From NCBI RefSeq assembly GCF_004319545.1, contig NZ_CP036313.1, positions 4,714,501 to 4,778,500 on the forward strand: a DNA stretch of 64,000 nucleotides, read 5' to 3'. Positions 1 to 8,916 of this stretch are shown piece by piece. Source of the DNA: Desulfobacter hydrogenophilus. GTDB taxonomy: Bacteria > Desulfobacterota > Desulfobacteria > Desulfobacterales > Desulfobacteraceae. Each line of letters starts with the position of its first letter. Positions within the stretch are counted from its first letter, which is position 1. A program made the translations under genes and the position numbers. The notes under the pieces were generated by a model. The model was given only the letters and a program-made list of their open reading frames with translations. It was not told the DNA's origin and ran no database searches.

Positions 1-1020
1 CCACAATTTGTCATCGGTTTCGACCATCAAACCCTCCTGATCTTTACCCCGCACTGGGCTGTATGACAACTCTGTCAGCAGAGCAAAATGATCCGAACCA
101 AAGTAAGGCAAACGTTTAATCGAACTTACGGTAAAATGATGACTGTGAAACAGATGATCCAACGGCCAACGGACAAATGGGTATTTGGCATGAAACGTAT
201 TGAACATTCCCCGTCCCACCCGCGGATCCAGTAATCCGCTGAGCTTGCGAAACAAGCGTGTCGTTGCTGACCAGGCTACATCATTGAGGTCTCCTGTCAC
301 GACAACAGGCTGATCACTGTCCACTATGCTCCGGGCAACAATCACCAGTTCCGCATCCCGTTCCTCAGATTCGGGATTCTCTTTGGGGCTGGGGGGAGCA
401 GGATGAAGAAAATGCGTGCGTACCAGGTCGCCCGAGCGCAACTTGATTTGGACGTGCATTGAGGGAATATCGTCCTCAACAAGGTATGATATTTCCGTGT
501 TCTCAAGCGGCAAGCGAGAGTATACATGCATGCCGTAGAGATTGTCCAAGGGACATTTAATGCTGTAGGGCATGTCAGCTTGTAGCGTATCGAGATGACG
601 TTGCCACCACTGATCAGACTCCAGCGTCACGAGTACATCCGGCGCGTATTGGCTGACCAGTTTCAAAAAAGCGTCGAATTGCCTGTTGGGTGTTAATACG
701 TTGGCCGTGAGAATGCTGAGTTTGCGATCGGGGTTAGGATTTTTTGTCGTTTTAACTTCTGATCGCCAGAGAACCGTGTATGGCATGATCCACCACAGCT
801 GCCAGGCCAAGCACACCAGTGTGATACTAATGAGAGTCCAAGTCTGGTTTTTTGCAAGGTCCAGCGAAATGACTTGTATCAGGATTAATAATGATGCAGC
901 GGCCGCCAGTTGCATGCGTGGAAAGTCCATTCCCCTTACCAGCCAATGAGGATGGCGCCATAAAGGTAATAGCGTAGCCGTAACCAACATGGCGGTAGCA
1001 ATAACAATCGGTATCTCCAT
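1..1020 (-). CDS. endonuclease/exonuclease/phosphatase-fold membrane protein, C-terminus cut by window edge
   Basis: I translated this frame by hand: 340 codons from ATG at 1020 run open to base 1, so the C-terminus is outside the window. Three hydrophobic segments (about residues 2-20, 38-54 and 62-80) precede a DNase I-like hydrolase domain. Visible family motifs are TLES with the metal-binding Glu near 134, GDLND at 243-247, LDHLFHS at 287-293 and SDHFAL at 309-314. This arrangement matches the membrane-anchored EEP proteins often annotated only as family members; the substrate (phosphodiester, nucleic acid or lipid) cannot be told. It stands alone, divergent from the intron remnant to its right. 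The family call is firm, the function unknown. Confidence 0.85.
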   Translation of the reverse strand, partial: MEIPIVIATAMLVTATLLPLWRHPHWLVRGMDFPRMQLAAAASLLILIQVISLDLAKNQTWTLISITLVCLAWQLWWIMPYTVLWRSEVKTTKNPNPDRKLSILTANVLTPNRQFDAFLKLVSQYAPDVLVTLESDQWWQRHLDTLQADMPYSIKCPLDNLYGMHVYSRLPLENTEISYLVEDDIPSMHVQIKLRSGDLVRTHFLHPAPPSPKENPESEERDAELVIVARSIVDSDQPVVVTGDLNDVAWSATTRLFRKLSGLLDPRVGRGMFNTFHAKYPFVRWPLDHLFHSHHFTVSSIKRLPYFGSDHFALLTELSYSPVRGKDQEGLMVETDDKLW

Positions 1021-1159
1021 GATTTACCCCGTTTTAGCCGTTCTACAGCGGGCGCGGCTTTTTGTGTTTCGCTGCAAGAGCCTTGTGTGTGCTGGCACGG
1101 CACATGTTCTTAAAAGTGAGTCAAATGTATAAAATTCCAATACATTTGGCAAGTCTTAG

Positions 1160-1414
1160 ACCCAGCCTGATGGAGGACAAGGGTGTAGTGGTATGGCAAC
1201 GGGGTCTCGGTGACGATGCTTCGAAAGGGAGCCGTCCTGCTGAGGCAGGGCACCACAAAAGTAAGGGATGACGTACAGAAATCGGGTATGAGGCGCATAG
1301 ACCGGGACGAGCCGGCACAACAAGGTAAAGTCCTCTATCCATTATAGGGTGTATCCGTAAACCCGGCATTCACGTACTGAAAGGCATGTGTTTACCCCGG
1401 GAGGTCTCCTATGT
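1160..1414 (+). ncRNA. group II intron RNA remnant, 5' side
   Basis: This stretch lies directly upstream of a broken group II reverse transcriptase and has no credible ORF. A 33-nt block at 1330-1362 matches 29 of 33 positions of a block at 41477-41509 on the opposite strand, which sits in a second intron-like remnant. The most likely reading is part of the intron ribozyme upstream of the ORF. Exact boundaries and the 5' splice site are not resolved; the left limit is a guess. Confidence 0.45.
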
Positions 1415-1796
1415 GCCAACAAAGGAGACCCTGGAGTATACGGTATGAAAACCCGTCAACTTGGGAGCTACCTGGCAAAGTACTGGCCTGAAATCGAGCG
1501 AGACCTGCTTAACTGTAAGCATAAACCGCTGCCGGTGAAAAGGAAGGAAATTCCCAAACCGGACGGCGGTGTCCGTTTACTTGGAATACCCGCAGTGCTG
1601 GACCGGTTTACCCGGCAGGCCATCTCCCAGATCCTGGAACAGGTATGGGAGCCCTTTTTCTCTGAATGCAGCTATGGATTCAAGCCAGGCAGATCCGCAC
1701 ACGATGCGGTAATGCAGGGTAAAAGGTACATGGTTAAAGGTTATCCATATGTCGTGGATATGGACCTGTCAAAATTTTTCGACCGTGAAGCTCAAA
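1415..1796 (+). pseudogene. ltrA: group II intron reverse transcriptase/maturase (LtrA-like), 5' fragment
   Basis: The reading includes ANKGDPGVYG, then IPKPDGGVR, LGIPAVLDR, SYGFKPGRSAHDAV and VVDMDLSKFFDR, the start of the RT domain of bacterial group II maturases. It ends just after FFDR. The YADD catalytic block and everything up to the VKLK segment near the thumb domain are missing, and the N-terminal 50 or so residues before ANKG are also absent. Directly after FFDR the bases already encode the downstream VKLK segment in another frame. The internal deletion therefore predates the IS insertion at 1797. The gene cannot make an active RT. Confidence 0.85.
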
Positions 1797-3479
1797 CTCG
1801 ATGATCCAGTTTTTTTGAGGGAAGACCAGGTAATCAGTATTGAAAAATGCAAAGGCTGGTCAAGTCGATGCTATAATACCAATTTTCCAAACTGATATCT
1901 CACTCATCGGTTGGCCAGCCTTCAATGAGCAGAGTAAAATAAATGTTATTTGAATACAATAGTTCAATTGCAGTATAACACCTCATTTATGAAAATAAGG
2001 AATGAGGCGGATGTGTTAATAAATAAGCTGTTGCCGTTTGTTGAAAAGTATACTGATTCACTGAATACTGAATTAACACAGTCATCCCCAGGAATGACCT
2101 TAAGCAAATCACAAAAATTCTGGCTGGGTTTCTGCATCACTGGAATCATCTTGACCAGCAGCATCAATTGGGCTGCTTTTTCACGTATCAGTGTGGGATT
2201 GTATAAAACTACAGCTCTTTCCTGGATGTTTCGCCATTCTAAAATTGCTTGGGAGCATCTGTTTCATCTCAGCCTTAAAATTATTTTCAAAGTATATGGC
2301 ATTACCAAAGGTGTTGTCAGTATTGATGATTCCGATAAAAAGCGTAGTAAATGCACAACAAAAATTTTTGGAGTCCACAAAATAAAAGACAAATCAACGG
2401 GTGGTTTTTGCATGGGGCAAGGCTTAGTATTTTTGGTGTTGATAACACCAAAACTCAGCTTTCCAATTGGCTACGCCTTTCATATTCCTGATCCAAAAAT
2501 CAGCGAATGGACCAAGGAGGATAAAAGATTAAAAAAGGCTGGCGTACCAAAATCAGAACGCCCAAAAAAACCGGTGCGCTCAGAAGAATATCCTACCATT
2601 CCAATGATTGCCAAGGCTCTTTTAAAAATATTTGTAGAGAAACACCCGGAAATAAAAATAGAAGCGATTGTTGCAGATGCCTTATATGGGAATGCTGAGT
2701 TCATGGATGAAGCGTCTAAAATTGCAGGAAACGCCCAAGTTATCAGCCAAATAAGGTACAATCAAAATATTTTACTCAAGAGCGATAAAAAATCAGTTGA
2801 AACATATTTTAAAAATATTCAACCAATTCAAAAGACCATACATGTACGTGGAGGTAAAGAGGTTGTTGTACTCATTAAAAGTGCCAGAATACATGTGTGT
2901 GCTCATAAGAAAAAAAGATTTGTCATTGCAATAAAATACATTGGAGAAAAGGACTATCGGTATCTTGCCGCTTCGGATCTGACCTGGCGATATCCTGATA
3001 TCATAGACGCATTTACACTCAGATGGTTAGTAGAGGTTTTTATTCAAGACCATAAGACGAATGAAGGCTGGGGAAATTTGACCAAACAACCTGATGAAGA
3101 CGGGTCTTACAGAAGTTTGACCCTGAGTCTGTTGGTTGATCATTGTCTCCTGCTTCATCCTGACCAGGTGGCCTCGATAAATAACAAACTGCACGCAAGA
3201 ACTGTTGGCAGCCTATGTGACACCGTCAAAGTTGACTGCATCTTATCCTTTGTCGAACAAATCATTCATAGTGATGACCCAGAATCCCATTTCAAGCAGA
3301 TCTCGGTATTTTTAAAAGAGCATTTTGTAAAGGCAAACGATTCTCAAAAGCACATGAATCTAAATTCTTGGGGGAATTATCAATCCGCCCCATCATTAAA
3401 ATACAAAGCATTCTGTTAGCATGGGGATAATAACTGCCAGCGAGGTCTCATGTCAATTTTTAAAAACTGGATCATCGAG
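1797..3479 (+). mobile_element. IS4-type insertion sequence, complete, 1,683 bp
   Basis: The ends are a perfect 18-bp inverted repeat, 1797-1814 (CTCGATGATCCAGTTTTT) and its reverse complement at 3462-3479. The flanks carry a 5-bp direct repeat, TCAAA, at 1792-1796 and 3480-3484. Removing the element and one TCAAA copy restores a maturase reading VKLKLKANQDK across the junction. This confirms the boundaries and shows the element landed in an intron remnant. It holds one transposase gene. Confidence 0.9.
1950..3419 (+). CDS. IS4-type DDE transposase
   Basis: A 489-aa transposase fills the element. The DDE residues are visible as Asp in VVSIDDSDKK, Asp in IVADALYGNAEF, and Glu in a segment TLRWLVEVFIQDHK. 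That last segment fits the R-(3)-E-(6)-K part of the IS4 superfamily signature, with Phe in place of the leading Tyr. The start is TTG at 1950, or possibly ATG at 1989. The frame is intact and both element ends are perfect, so the copy may still be mobile. The exact IS4 subgroup was not determined. Confidence 0.85.
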   Translation: MNTIVQLQYNTSFMKIRNEADVLINKLLPFVEKYTDSLNTELTQSSPGMTLSKSQKFWLGFCITGIILTSSINWAAFSRISVGLYKTTALSWMFRHSKIAWEHLFHLSLKIIFKVYGITKGVVSIDDSDKKRSKCTTKIFGVHKIKDKSTGGFCMGQGLVFLVLITPKLSFPIGYAFHIPDPKISEWTKEDKRLKKAGVPKSERPKKPVRSEEYPTIPMIAKALLKIFVEKHPEIKIEAIVADALYGNAEFMDEASKIAGNAQVISQIRYNQNILLKSDKKSVETYFKNIQPIQKTIHVRGGKEVVVLIKSARIHVCAHKKKRFVIAIKYIGEKDYRYLAASDLTWRYPDIIDAFTLRWLVEVFIQDHKTNEGWGNLTKQPDEDGSYRSLTLSLLVDHCLLLHPDQVASINNKLHARTVGSLCDTVKVDCILSFVEQIIHSDDPESHFKQISVFLKEHFVKANDSQKHMNLNSWGNYQSAPSLKYKAFC

Positions 3480-3845
3480 TCAAACTCAAAGCAAACCAGG
3501 ATAAAAGTGCTGTCAGCAGACCGTGGTTGCGCAAATTTCTTGAATTCAGATATTTCCCAATGTGTGGACAGTCAAAGATTCGGATTCATGCCAAGAGTAT
3601 GGAACGGTTCAAGGACAAAGTCCGGAAATTAATCAGCCGCAAGTGGGGTAAAAGTCTGTGGCTGGTCATTCAGGGTTTGAACCAATACTTTCGGGGATGG
3701 TGGAATTATTTTCGGTTTACAGAGGCCAAATCCTTCCTTAAAAGGGCTCAAGATCTGGATAATGCGAAGACTGCGAACTCTTGTTTGGAAACAATGGAAA
3801 AATCCCAAAACCAGGGTTCGTAACCTTCAAAAACTCAGTCAATAG
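3480..3845 (+). pseudogene. ltrA: group II intron maturase, 3' fragment (thumb/maturase X region)
   Basis: Continuing from the IS, one frame reads VKLKANQDKSAVSRPW, then KIRIHAKSMERFKDKVRK and LNQYFRGWWNYF, the typical end of the RT and the X domain. Near 3750 the frame breaks: the expected IWIMRRLRTLVWKQWKNP segment lies in the next frame and runs to TAG at 3843-3845. This is a frameshift on top of the internal deletion and IS insertion. No domain V/VI ribozyme sequence was recognised downstream, so the 3' end of the intron is also lost. Confidence 0.8.
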
Positions 3846-3951
3846 TCCGGCTATTAACAAAAAATTTGAGAAAATTGGTTCTCATTCTCATGAGATTTCG
3901 CTTCGATCCCCTAATTTTAAACAGGCTCTTAAACTTTTAAGTTAATGGGGG

Positions 3952-5886
3952 TTAAAATTTAAAATTCATGCCGGCATAAATCATTCTGCCGGCAATATCA
4001 TAGGGCATGTCGTCCAAGTCTTCGTCACTGATATTATCAACCCCTAAACGAAGGGTGATGCTATCATAGAACGTTTTGGAAATCTGGGCGTTGAAAAGGA
4101 TAAAATCATCGCACTCCTCTTCGTCATCTATCTGTTCACCCGTATAATTGGCACCCACCGTGGCATGGATATCCCATGGCAGGGTTGCGTTGAGCCGGAC
4201 ATTGACGGTGTGTCTGGGCCGGTTCTCCAAGTCTTTTCCTGTTGAGTCATCCTCGGTGTCCAGATAGTGGTACCCGATGCGGATGTTGTAGTCTTGTGTG
4301 ATATCCTGGGACAGTTCGCATTCAAATCCCTGTATGGTCACGCTGTCCACATTGGTATATATTTTTTCGCTGGAAGATCCCGGCAGGTATTCCGTGTCAA
4401 TCAGGTTGTTCACATCGGTTTTGTATACCGCTGCCTTGAACTCCATGGTGTCCGTGAAAAATTCATACCCAAGTTCAACGGATTTTGAAGTTTCCGGCTG
4501 AAGGTCGTCGTTGCCGGATATGGTGATGCCTCTCATGGCTGTGGCCACGTAAGATGATGAATTTTGGGTCACGGTGGGTGCCATAAACCCTTCTCCGTAG
4601 TTGACCCTTATGCGGTGATGTTCCCCAAGTTTATAAAGCGCCCCGATTTTTGGAGACCACTCCCCGTTGAATTTTTCATGGTAATCATACCGGGTACCCA
4701 AGGTGATAATAAACGCCTCTGTGATATTGATTTCGTCCTGGAGAAATATCGAGGTGTTGTCCATATCATCGGCAAAATTTTTGTCTGAGCCGGCATCCTT
4801 GTCATATGCTTTTTCATAATCTTGGTTTTTGAACTCAGCGCCTGTGACAATATATTGATTTTTAAAGGCGGCAATATCAACTTCCCCCCGGATCACAGAA
4901 TCGGTCATGTTGTGGGTGTACCCGCCCGTGGAACTGGTGGTTGTATAATGGGTATCAGAATCGGTCACATAGGCGTCAAAGTCCAGGGTTACGGAATTGA
5001 ATTCCTTGTTGTATCCCACCGAGTAGTTTTTTCGGTCAATGTCATAATATAAGACATTATCGACCTCGAGCCGGTCTTCGTTGCCCTGGCCGTAGGAAGC
5101 TTCAATGTACTGGGTCTCGTCAATATCAAACTGAATTTTTGCCAAACCGTTGTTGATTTCCTTACCTTCTATTTTGGTTTCTGTGCTGTCGTTCTCGTCC
5201 CTTGACGGGTCCCGGTCACTGTGTTCCGCACTGGCGAACAGTGAGAGCCGGTCTGCAATCCTGCCGCCCACACTCAGGCCGAGTTTGAATTCATCGCCGC
5301 CGTCATCACTGCTGTCGCCGTAGCTGACATCAACGTCTCCGTAAAATTTTTTACTGCTCTTTTTGGTGATGATGTTGACAACACCGCCAATGGCCTGGGA
5401 ACCGTAGATGGAACTCATGGGGCCCTTGATCACTTCAATGCGTTCTATGGCATCCATGGGCACCCAGTTGTACTCAAAATCGGAATGCCCGATCTGGGCA
5501 TCGGACCCGGATACTTTTTTCCCGTCTACCAGGATCAAAACATGGCCGGTGGCTGAACCGCGGATGCTGATATTCTGCCGCCCATATACAGATGAGCTAT
5601 TGACACTAGGATTAATCCCAGCCTGTTCAATCAGCACATCCTTGATGGAAGCTGCATTGGATGAGACGATATCTTCTGCTGTAATGATGGTTGAAGAGAC
5701 TGGTATGTCATGATCTGCCTGATTGGATTTGGCGGTGACCACCATTTTTTTTTCTACGGAAGCGGTTTCTTCTTCGGTCTGGACGGTTGCGTCTGATGTG
5801 TCAGCTGCAAGGGTATAATTTGCTGTGCCTGTCCCTGCAATGGCAGCCACTGCGGCCGCCATAAAAAAAATTTTCCATTTCTTCAT
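3952..5886 (-). CDS. TonB-dependent outer membrane receptor
   Basis: A 644-aa receptor starts at ATG 5886, preceded by a GAAAGGAAAAAGA ribosome site and followed by a signal peptide ending near TLAAD. Earlier in-frame starts would place 26 charged residues before the signal and are unlikely. A TonB-box-like MVVTAKS segment leads into a plug domain (ISIRGSATGHVLILVDG; IERIEVIKGPMSSIYGSQAIGGVVNII), then a beta barrel ending in aromatic Phe. The layout resembles the BtuB/CirA/haem receptor group. It lies downstream of a HutW-ECF operon on the same strand, so haem or another tetrapyrrole is the best substrate guess. No tonB, exbB or exbD is in this window. The substrate is inferred, not shown. 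Confidence 0.88.
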   Translation of the reverse strand: MKKWKIFFMAAAVAAIAGTGTANYTLAADTSDATVQTEEETASVEKKMVVTAKSNQADHDIPVSSTIITAEDIVSSNAASIKDVLIEQAGINPSVNSSSVYGRQNISIRGSATGHVLILVDGKKVSGSDAQIGHSDFEYNWVPMDAIERIEVIKGPMSSIYGSQAIGGVVNIITKKSSKKFYGDVDVSYGDSSDDGGDEFKLGLSVGGRIADRLSLFASAEHSDRDPSRDENDSTETKIEGKEINNGLAKIQFDIDETQYIEASYGQGNEDRLEVDNVLYYDIDRKNYSVGYNKEFNSVTLDFDAYVTDSDTHYTTTSSTGGYTHNMTDSVIRGEVDIAAFKNQYIVTGAEFKNQDYEKAYDKDAGSDKNFADDMDNTSIFLQDEINITEAFIITLGTRYDYHEKFNGEWSPKIGALYKLGEHHRIRVNYGEGFMAPTVTQNSSSYVATAMRGITISGNDDLQPETSKSVELGYEFFTDTMEFKAAVYKTDVNNLIDTEYLPGSSSEKIYTNVDSVTIQGFECELSQDITQDYNIRIGYHYLDTEDDSTGKDLENRPRHTVNVRLNATLPWDIHATVGANYTGEQIDDEEECDDFILFNAQISKTFYDSITLRLGVDNISDEDLDDMPYDIAGRMIYAGMNFKF

Positions 5887-6000
5887 TCTTTTTCCTTTCT
5901 TTTTCGCGTTCCTTAAATATCGCATAACAGGTGCTTGACGGACTGCCATGGATCTGGTACGCAAAAATTGTTTATCCGTTTTTCAACGGGTTTAAACCAC

Positions 6001-6042
6001 GGAAAGGCAGGCCTGCCGGCCAAGGTATCGGCCTGCCTTTCC
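6001..6042. terminator. strong stem-loop between small gene and TonB receptor
   Basis: A perfect 13-bp stem (GGAAAGGCAGGCC at 6001-6013 and its complement at 6030-6042) is followed by a T-run at 6046-6053 on the plus strand. On the minus strand, which carries the genes here, the run is an A-tract before the stem rather than a U-tract after it. It may act as an RNA-stability or attenuation hairpin that separates the ECF genes from the receptor. Confidence 0.6.
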
Positions 6043-6060
6043 AACTTTTTTTTGGGGGGC

Positions 6061-6225
6061 TTAGGCAGGCTTCTTTCCGGCAGCTGTTTGTGCCAGTTCA
6101 ACAAACAGTGCCCGGGCATCTGCCAGGTCTTTTTCATCCGGATGTTTAGCCGCCTCTTCAAGCCTGGCTTTGCGTTCCGGGGTCATACTGTGATGGGGAT
6201 CGTCCTTCATCTTTGTTTCCATCAT
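6061..6225 (-). CDS. 54-aa conserved-looking small protein, last gene of the HutW-ECF set
   Basis: Read by hand: start ATG at 6225, or ATG at 6222, six bases after the stop of the ECF ATPase gene, and TAA at 6061-6063. The product is highly charged and helical, contains DDPHHSMTPERKARLEEAAK and ends in AGKKPA, with no signal peptide or membrane segment. It has two adjacent His and a Met near the start. The close spacing implies translational coupling to the ATPase. I do not recognise a family. It may be a regulator, a cytoplasmic tetrapyrrole carrier or an ECF accessory protein; nothing here decides that. Confidence 0.6.
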   Translation of the reverse strand: MMETKMKDDPHHSMTPERKARLEEAAKHPDEKDLADARALFVELAQTAAGKKPA

Positions 6226-6231
6226 CAATGT

Positions 6232-7647
6232 TTAAACAGGCTTTGATAGTGGCATGGACAGGGTACAGTCGCAGGCCATGTCCATGAGTTCAAGGTCATG
6301 GGTGATCACCAGAACCATGGTCCCTTTCCGGGCCATGTCGATCATCACCTTTGCAATCATTTTCATGTTGGTGCCGTCCAGTCCGCTGGTGGGTTCATCC
6401 AAAATCAGGATATCCGGGGCTTTTACCAGGGCTGCGGCAATGACAAGCCGCTGTTTTTGTCCCCCGGACAGGGACTGGGGGTGGCGAAGACAAAATGAAT
6501 CTAAACCGAAACGAGCCGTGACATCCGCCACAGTACTGTCCCGGTCAGGATTGTTCCGGGCGGCAATGGCAAGTTCCCGGCTCACGGTTTTCATATGAAG
6601 CTGGTGGTCGGTATTCTGCAGCACAATACTGCCCCGGGCCAACAGATCCTTTGGCCGGAGCGGTGTGCCGTTGACCCGGACGGCACCGGTTTTAAATGGC
6701 AAAAGACCTGTCAAAAGACGGGCCAGGGTGGTTTTCCCCGTGCCGTTTGCGCCTGTAACGGCAACCACCTGTCCCATGGGTAGTTCAAATGACGCATCCT
6801 GGAAAAGCAGCGGCTTTTTTTTATATCCAAAGGTCAGATTTTTTACATCAATGCGGTTGTCTGCACAGCCTTGCGGGGGCGCATAACACTGGGCTGCAGG
6901 AAGATAAGGCTCAACAACATCCGGTTTTCTCAAGCCGAATTTTTTGCGCAGATCATTATTTTTCAAAAATTCAAACGTCCCCTGGCAGGCCAGGCGTCCC
7001 TGGTCCAGGACAAGGACCTTATCAACAAGGTTTTTTAGCCAGTAAAGCCGGTGATCCACAATAAATAACGTGATGCCCCGGCGTTTAAGGTCCATGAGGT
7101 GGCCGGCCAGCTCCCGAGTCGCGCTTGGGTCAAGATTGGCCGAAGGTTCATCCAGGATAACGATATCCGGGGCAATGCACATAATACCAGCCAAAGCCAG
7201 TTTCTGTTTTTCCCCCTGGGACAGGTCAAAAATCATGTTGTCCATAAGGTGGGTGATGCCGAATCTGTCAGCCTCATGATGGGTGATATTTTCGATCTTT
7301 TCAACGGATTGGCCCCGGCATTCCAGGGCAAACGTGAGTTCATCCCGGGCTCTGAGGGCGAAGAACTGGCTTTCCGGGTCCTGGAACATGGTGCCCACAT
7401 GAGATGACAGCGCCTTGACCGGGGTTTGTGCCGTATCTTTTCCCGCCACCCGGACCCGGCCGGACAACGTGCCTTTGTGAAAATGGGGGGCAAGCCCGTT
7501 GATCAGGCGTATCAGTGTGGATTTGCCTGATCCGCTGGCCCCGGTACAGACAACCGTCTCTGCGTTGGAAACAGAAAATGATATATCCGCCACAGCCGGT
7601 TTTTCCTGGAACGGGTAGGTGTAAAATACATGATCAAATTCAATCAA
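6232..7647 (-). CDS. ecfA: ECF transporter fused double ATPase (EcfA1-EcfA2-like)
   Basis: A 471-aa protein with two complete ABC ATPase domains. Domain 1 has Walker A TGASGSGKST, signature LSQGEKQK and Walker B IVILDEPSANLDP. Domain 2, from about residue 265, has Walker A TGANGTGKTT, signature LSGGQKQR and Walker B DILILDEPTSGLDG. Such fusions power energy-coupling-factor importers for vitamins or metals. The start is TTG at 7647, overlapping the TGA of EcfT, with GGAG about eight bases upstream. It acts at the inner membrane with EcfT and the S component encoded just before it. Confidence 0.9.
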   Translation of the reverse strand: MIEFDHVFYTYPFQEKPAVADISFSVSNAETVVCTGASGSGKSTLIRLINGLAPHFHKGTLSGRVRVAGKDTAQTPVKALSSHVGTMFQDPESQFFALRARDELTFALECRGQSVEKIENITHHEADRFGITHLMDNMIFDLSQGEKQKLALAGIMCIAPDIVILDEPSANLDPSATRELAGHLMDLKRRGITLFIVDHRLYWLKNLVDKVLVLDQGRLACQGTFEFLKNNDLRKKFGLRKPDVVEPYLPAAQCYAPPQGCADNRIDVKNLTFGYKKKPLLFQDASFELPMGQVVAVTGANGTGKTTLARLLTGLLPFKTGAVRVNGTPLRPKDLLARGSIVLQNTDHQLHMKTVSRELAIAARNNPDRDSTVADVTARFGLDSFCLRHPQSLSGGQKQRLVIAAALVKAPDILILDEPTSGLDGTNMKMIAKVMIDMARKGTMVLVITHDLELMDMACDCTLSMPLSKPV

Positions 7648-8393
7648 AACAGTTTCTCCGCGGCAATGCTGCCAAAGGTAAGCACCAGCACACAGGCCGT
7701 CGCAACGATGTCCCAGGCACCGGGCTTGGGCGACGGCATTTTTGTCATGGGTGTATTTGCATCCATGCCCTTGAGTTCTGCGGCCACGGATAACGTATCA
7801 GCCGAGCGCAGGGCGCGAATGGTTAACGGTACCACAAGAAGGCGGACAACCAGGAAAGGATGCAGGGTGACAAATTGAATGCCCGGATTAAACCCCTTGA
7901 TCCGCATGCTTTCACGGATAAGTTTTACGTCGTTTATAAATTCAGGGATAAACCGGATCATTACCGATGCCGGCAGATAAATAACAAAAGGCAGGCCAAG
8001 GGTTTTAAGGCCGGTCATAACATCCTGGATCCGGCTGGACACGGCCAGGGCAAAAACTGTGTTCACCAGGACCAGGACCCGTAGAAAAGGGTTGAAAAAT
8101 GCGCCCGGGCCGGCTTCGCCGATTTCCGGCCAGAATATCAGCATGATGCGGATACAGCCCATGGCAATGGCAAACATGACACCCACACCGCACCATGTCA
8201 CGGCCAAAACCCTGACCCGGCCATGGGCCAGGGCATAGATAAGGCTGGCCAGGGCCAGAACCCCAAGGGCCGGAGATGACTGGATAAATATGATGCCTGC
8301 GGAACAGACGAGGCAGATCAGCATCCGGGTCCGTACATCTATAAAATTTTTGGGCAGAAGGCTTGCAGAATTATTCACGGATAATGCCGGCAT
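7644..8393 (-). CDS. ecfT: ECF transporter transmembrane subunit EcfT
   Basis: This is a roughly 249-aa membrane protein with several hydrophobic segments and the two C-terminal cytoplasmic coupling-helix motifs of EcfT in degenerate form (RESMRIKGF and ADTLSVAAELKG, where many members have ARG). I place the start at ATG 8393 because AAGGAG lies seven bases upstream. An earlier start at 8447 lacks a site. The gene overlaps the end of the S-component gene by 23 bases and the ATPase start by four, so translation is coupled. It would join the ATPases to the substrate-binding membrane component. Confidence 0.85.
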   Translation of the reverse strand: MPALSVNNSASLLPKNFIDVRTRMLICLVCSAGIIFIQSSPALGVLALASLIYALAHGRVRVLAVTWCGVGVMFAIAMGCIRIMLIFWPEIGEAGPGAFFNPFLRVLVLVNTVFALAVSSRIQDVMTGLKTLGLPFVIYLPASVMIRFIPEFINDVKLIRESMRIKGFNPGIQFVTLHPFLVVRLLVVPLTIRALRSADTLSVAAELKGMDANTPMTKMPSPKPGAWDIVATACVLVLTFGSIAAEKLF

Positions 8394-8916
8394 GGCGAAG
8401 CTCCTTAACAAATATAATGCCTGTACCAAGCCCCATGAGACAGCCAACGTAGCCTAATGCCACCACCATAACCCCCATGATAAACATGCCCATCTGTTCC
8501 TGGTACAGAAAATAGGAATATCCAAGGGAAACGGCCCGGGACAGAAAATCAAACAGGGCAATACCAAGGATCAGGCGTATGGGTTTGTGGAACCCGTTCC
8601 ATGGCGCAATGAACAGATCGCACACAAAGCCTGAAATGATTACCCCTGCAATGCTCATGGGGTTGCCGCCCATCAGCAGTAGGGATACCAGGGTGCTGAT
8701 GACTGAAAACAGGGTGAGTACACCAAATTTTCTGATTTTGTATACCAGGATGATGAGCAGGGATGTGGCCACTGTATTTTTAAGTACAAGGGTCACCGGG
8801 TTCATTCCACCGCCGGCCAGGGCGATGAGCATGGTTGAAATTTTGATCAGTCCTGTGAAGGTGCCGATGAGTATGAGTTCGGAAGGATCCCAGTAATCCG
8901 ACGCAAACAGGTTCAT
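8371..8916 (-). CDS. ECF transporter S component, MptD-like family
   Basis: A 181-aa protein, almost entirely hydrophobic, with about five to six membrane helices, including GGMNPVTLVLKNTVATS and GNPMSIAGVIISGFVCD. Length, topology and position between hutW and ecfT fit a substrate-specific S subunit; the sequence resembles the MptD-type putative S components. Its ATG overlaps the HutW stop (ATGA). The substrate is unproven. Co-transcription with a haem-degrading radical SAM gene suggests haem, a porphyrin or a breakdown product. Confidence 0.75.
   Translation of the reverse strand: MNLFASDYWDPSELILIGTFTGLIKISTMLIALAGGGMNPVTLVLKNTVATSLLIILVYKIRKFGVLTLFSVISTLVSLLLMGGNPMSIAGVIISGFVCDLFIAPWNGFHKPIRLILGIALFDFLSRAVSLGYSYFLYQEQMGMFIMGVMVVALGYVGCLMGLGTGIIFVKELRHAGIIRE

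Noticed and set aside
686..949. 87-codon plus-strand frame inside the EEP gene
   Set aside because: It is a shadow of the clear minus-strand protein.
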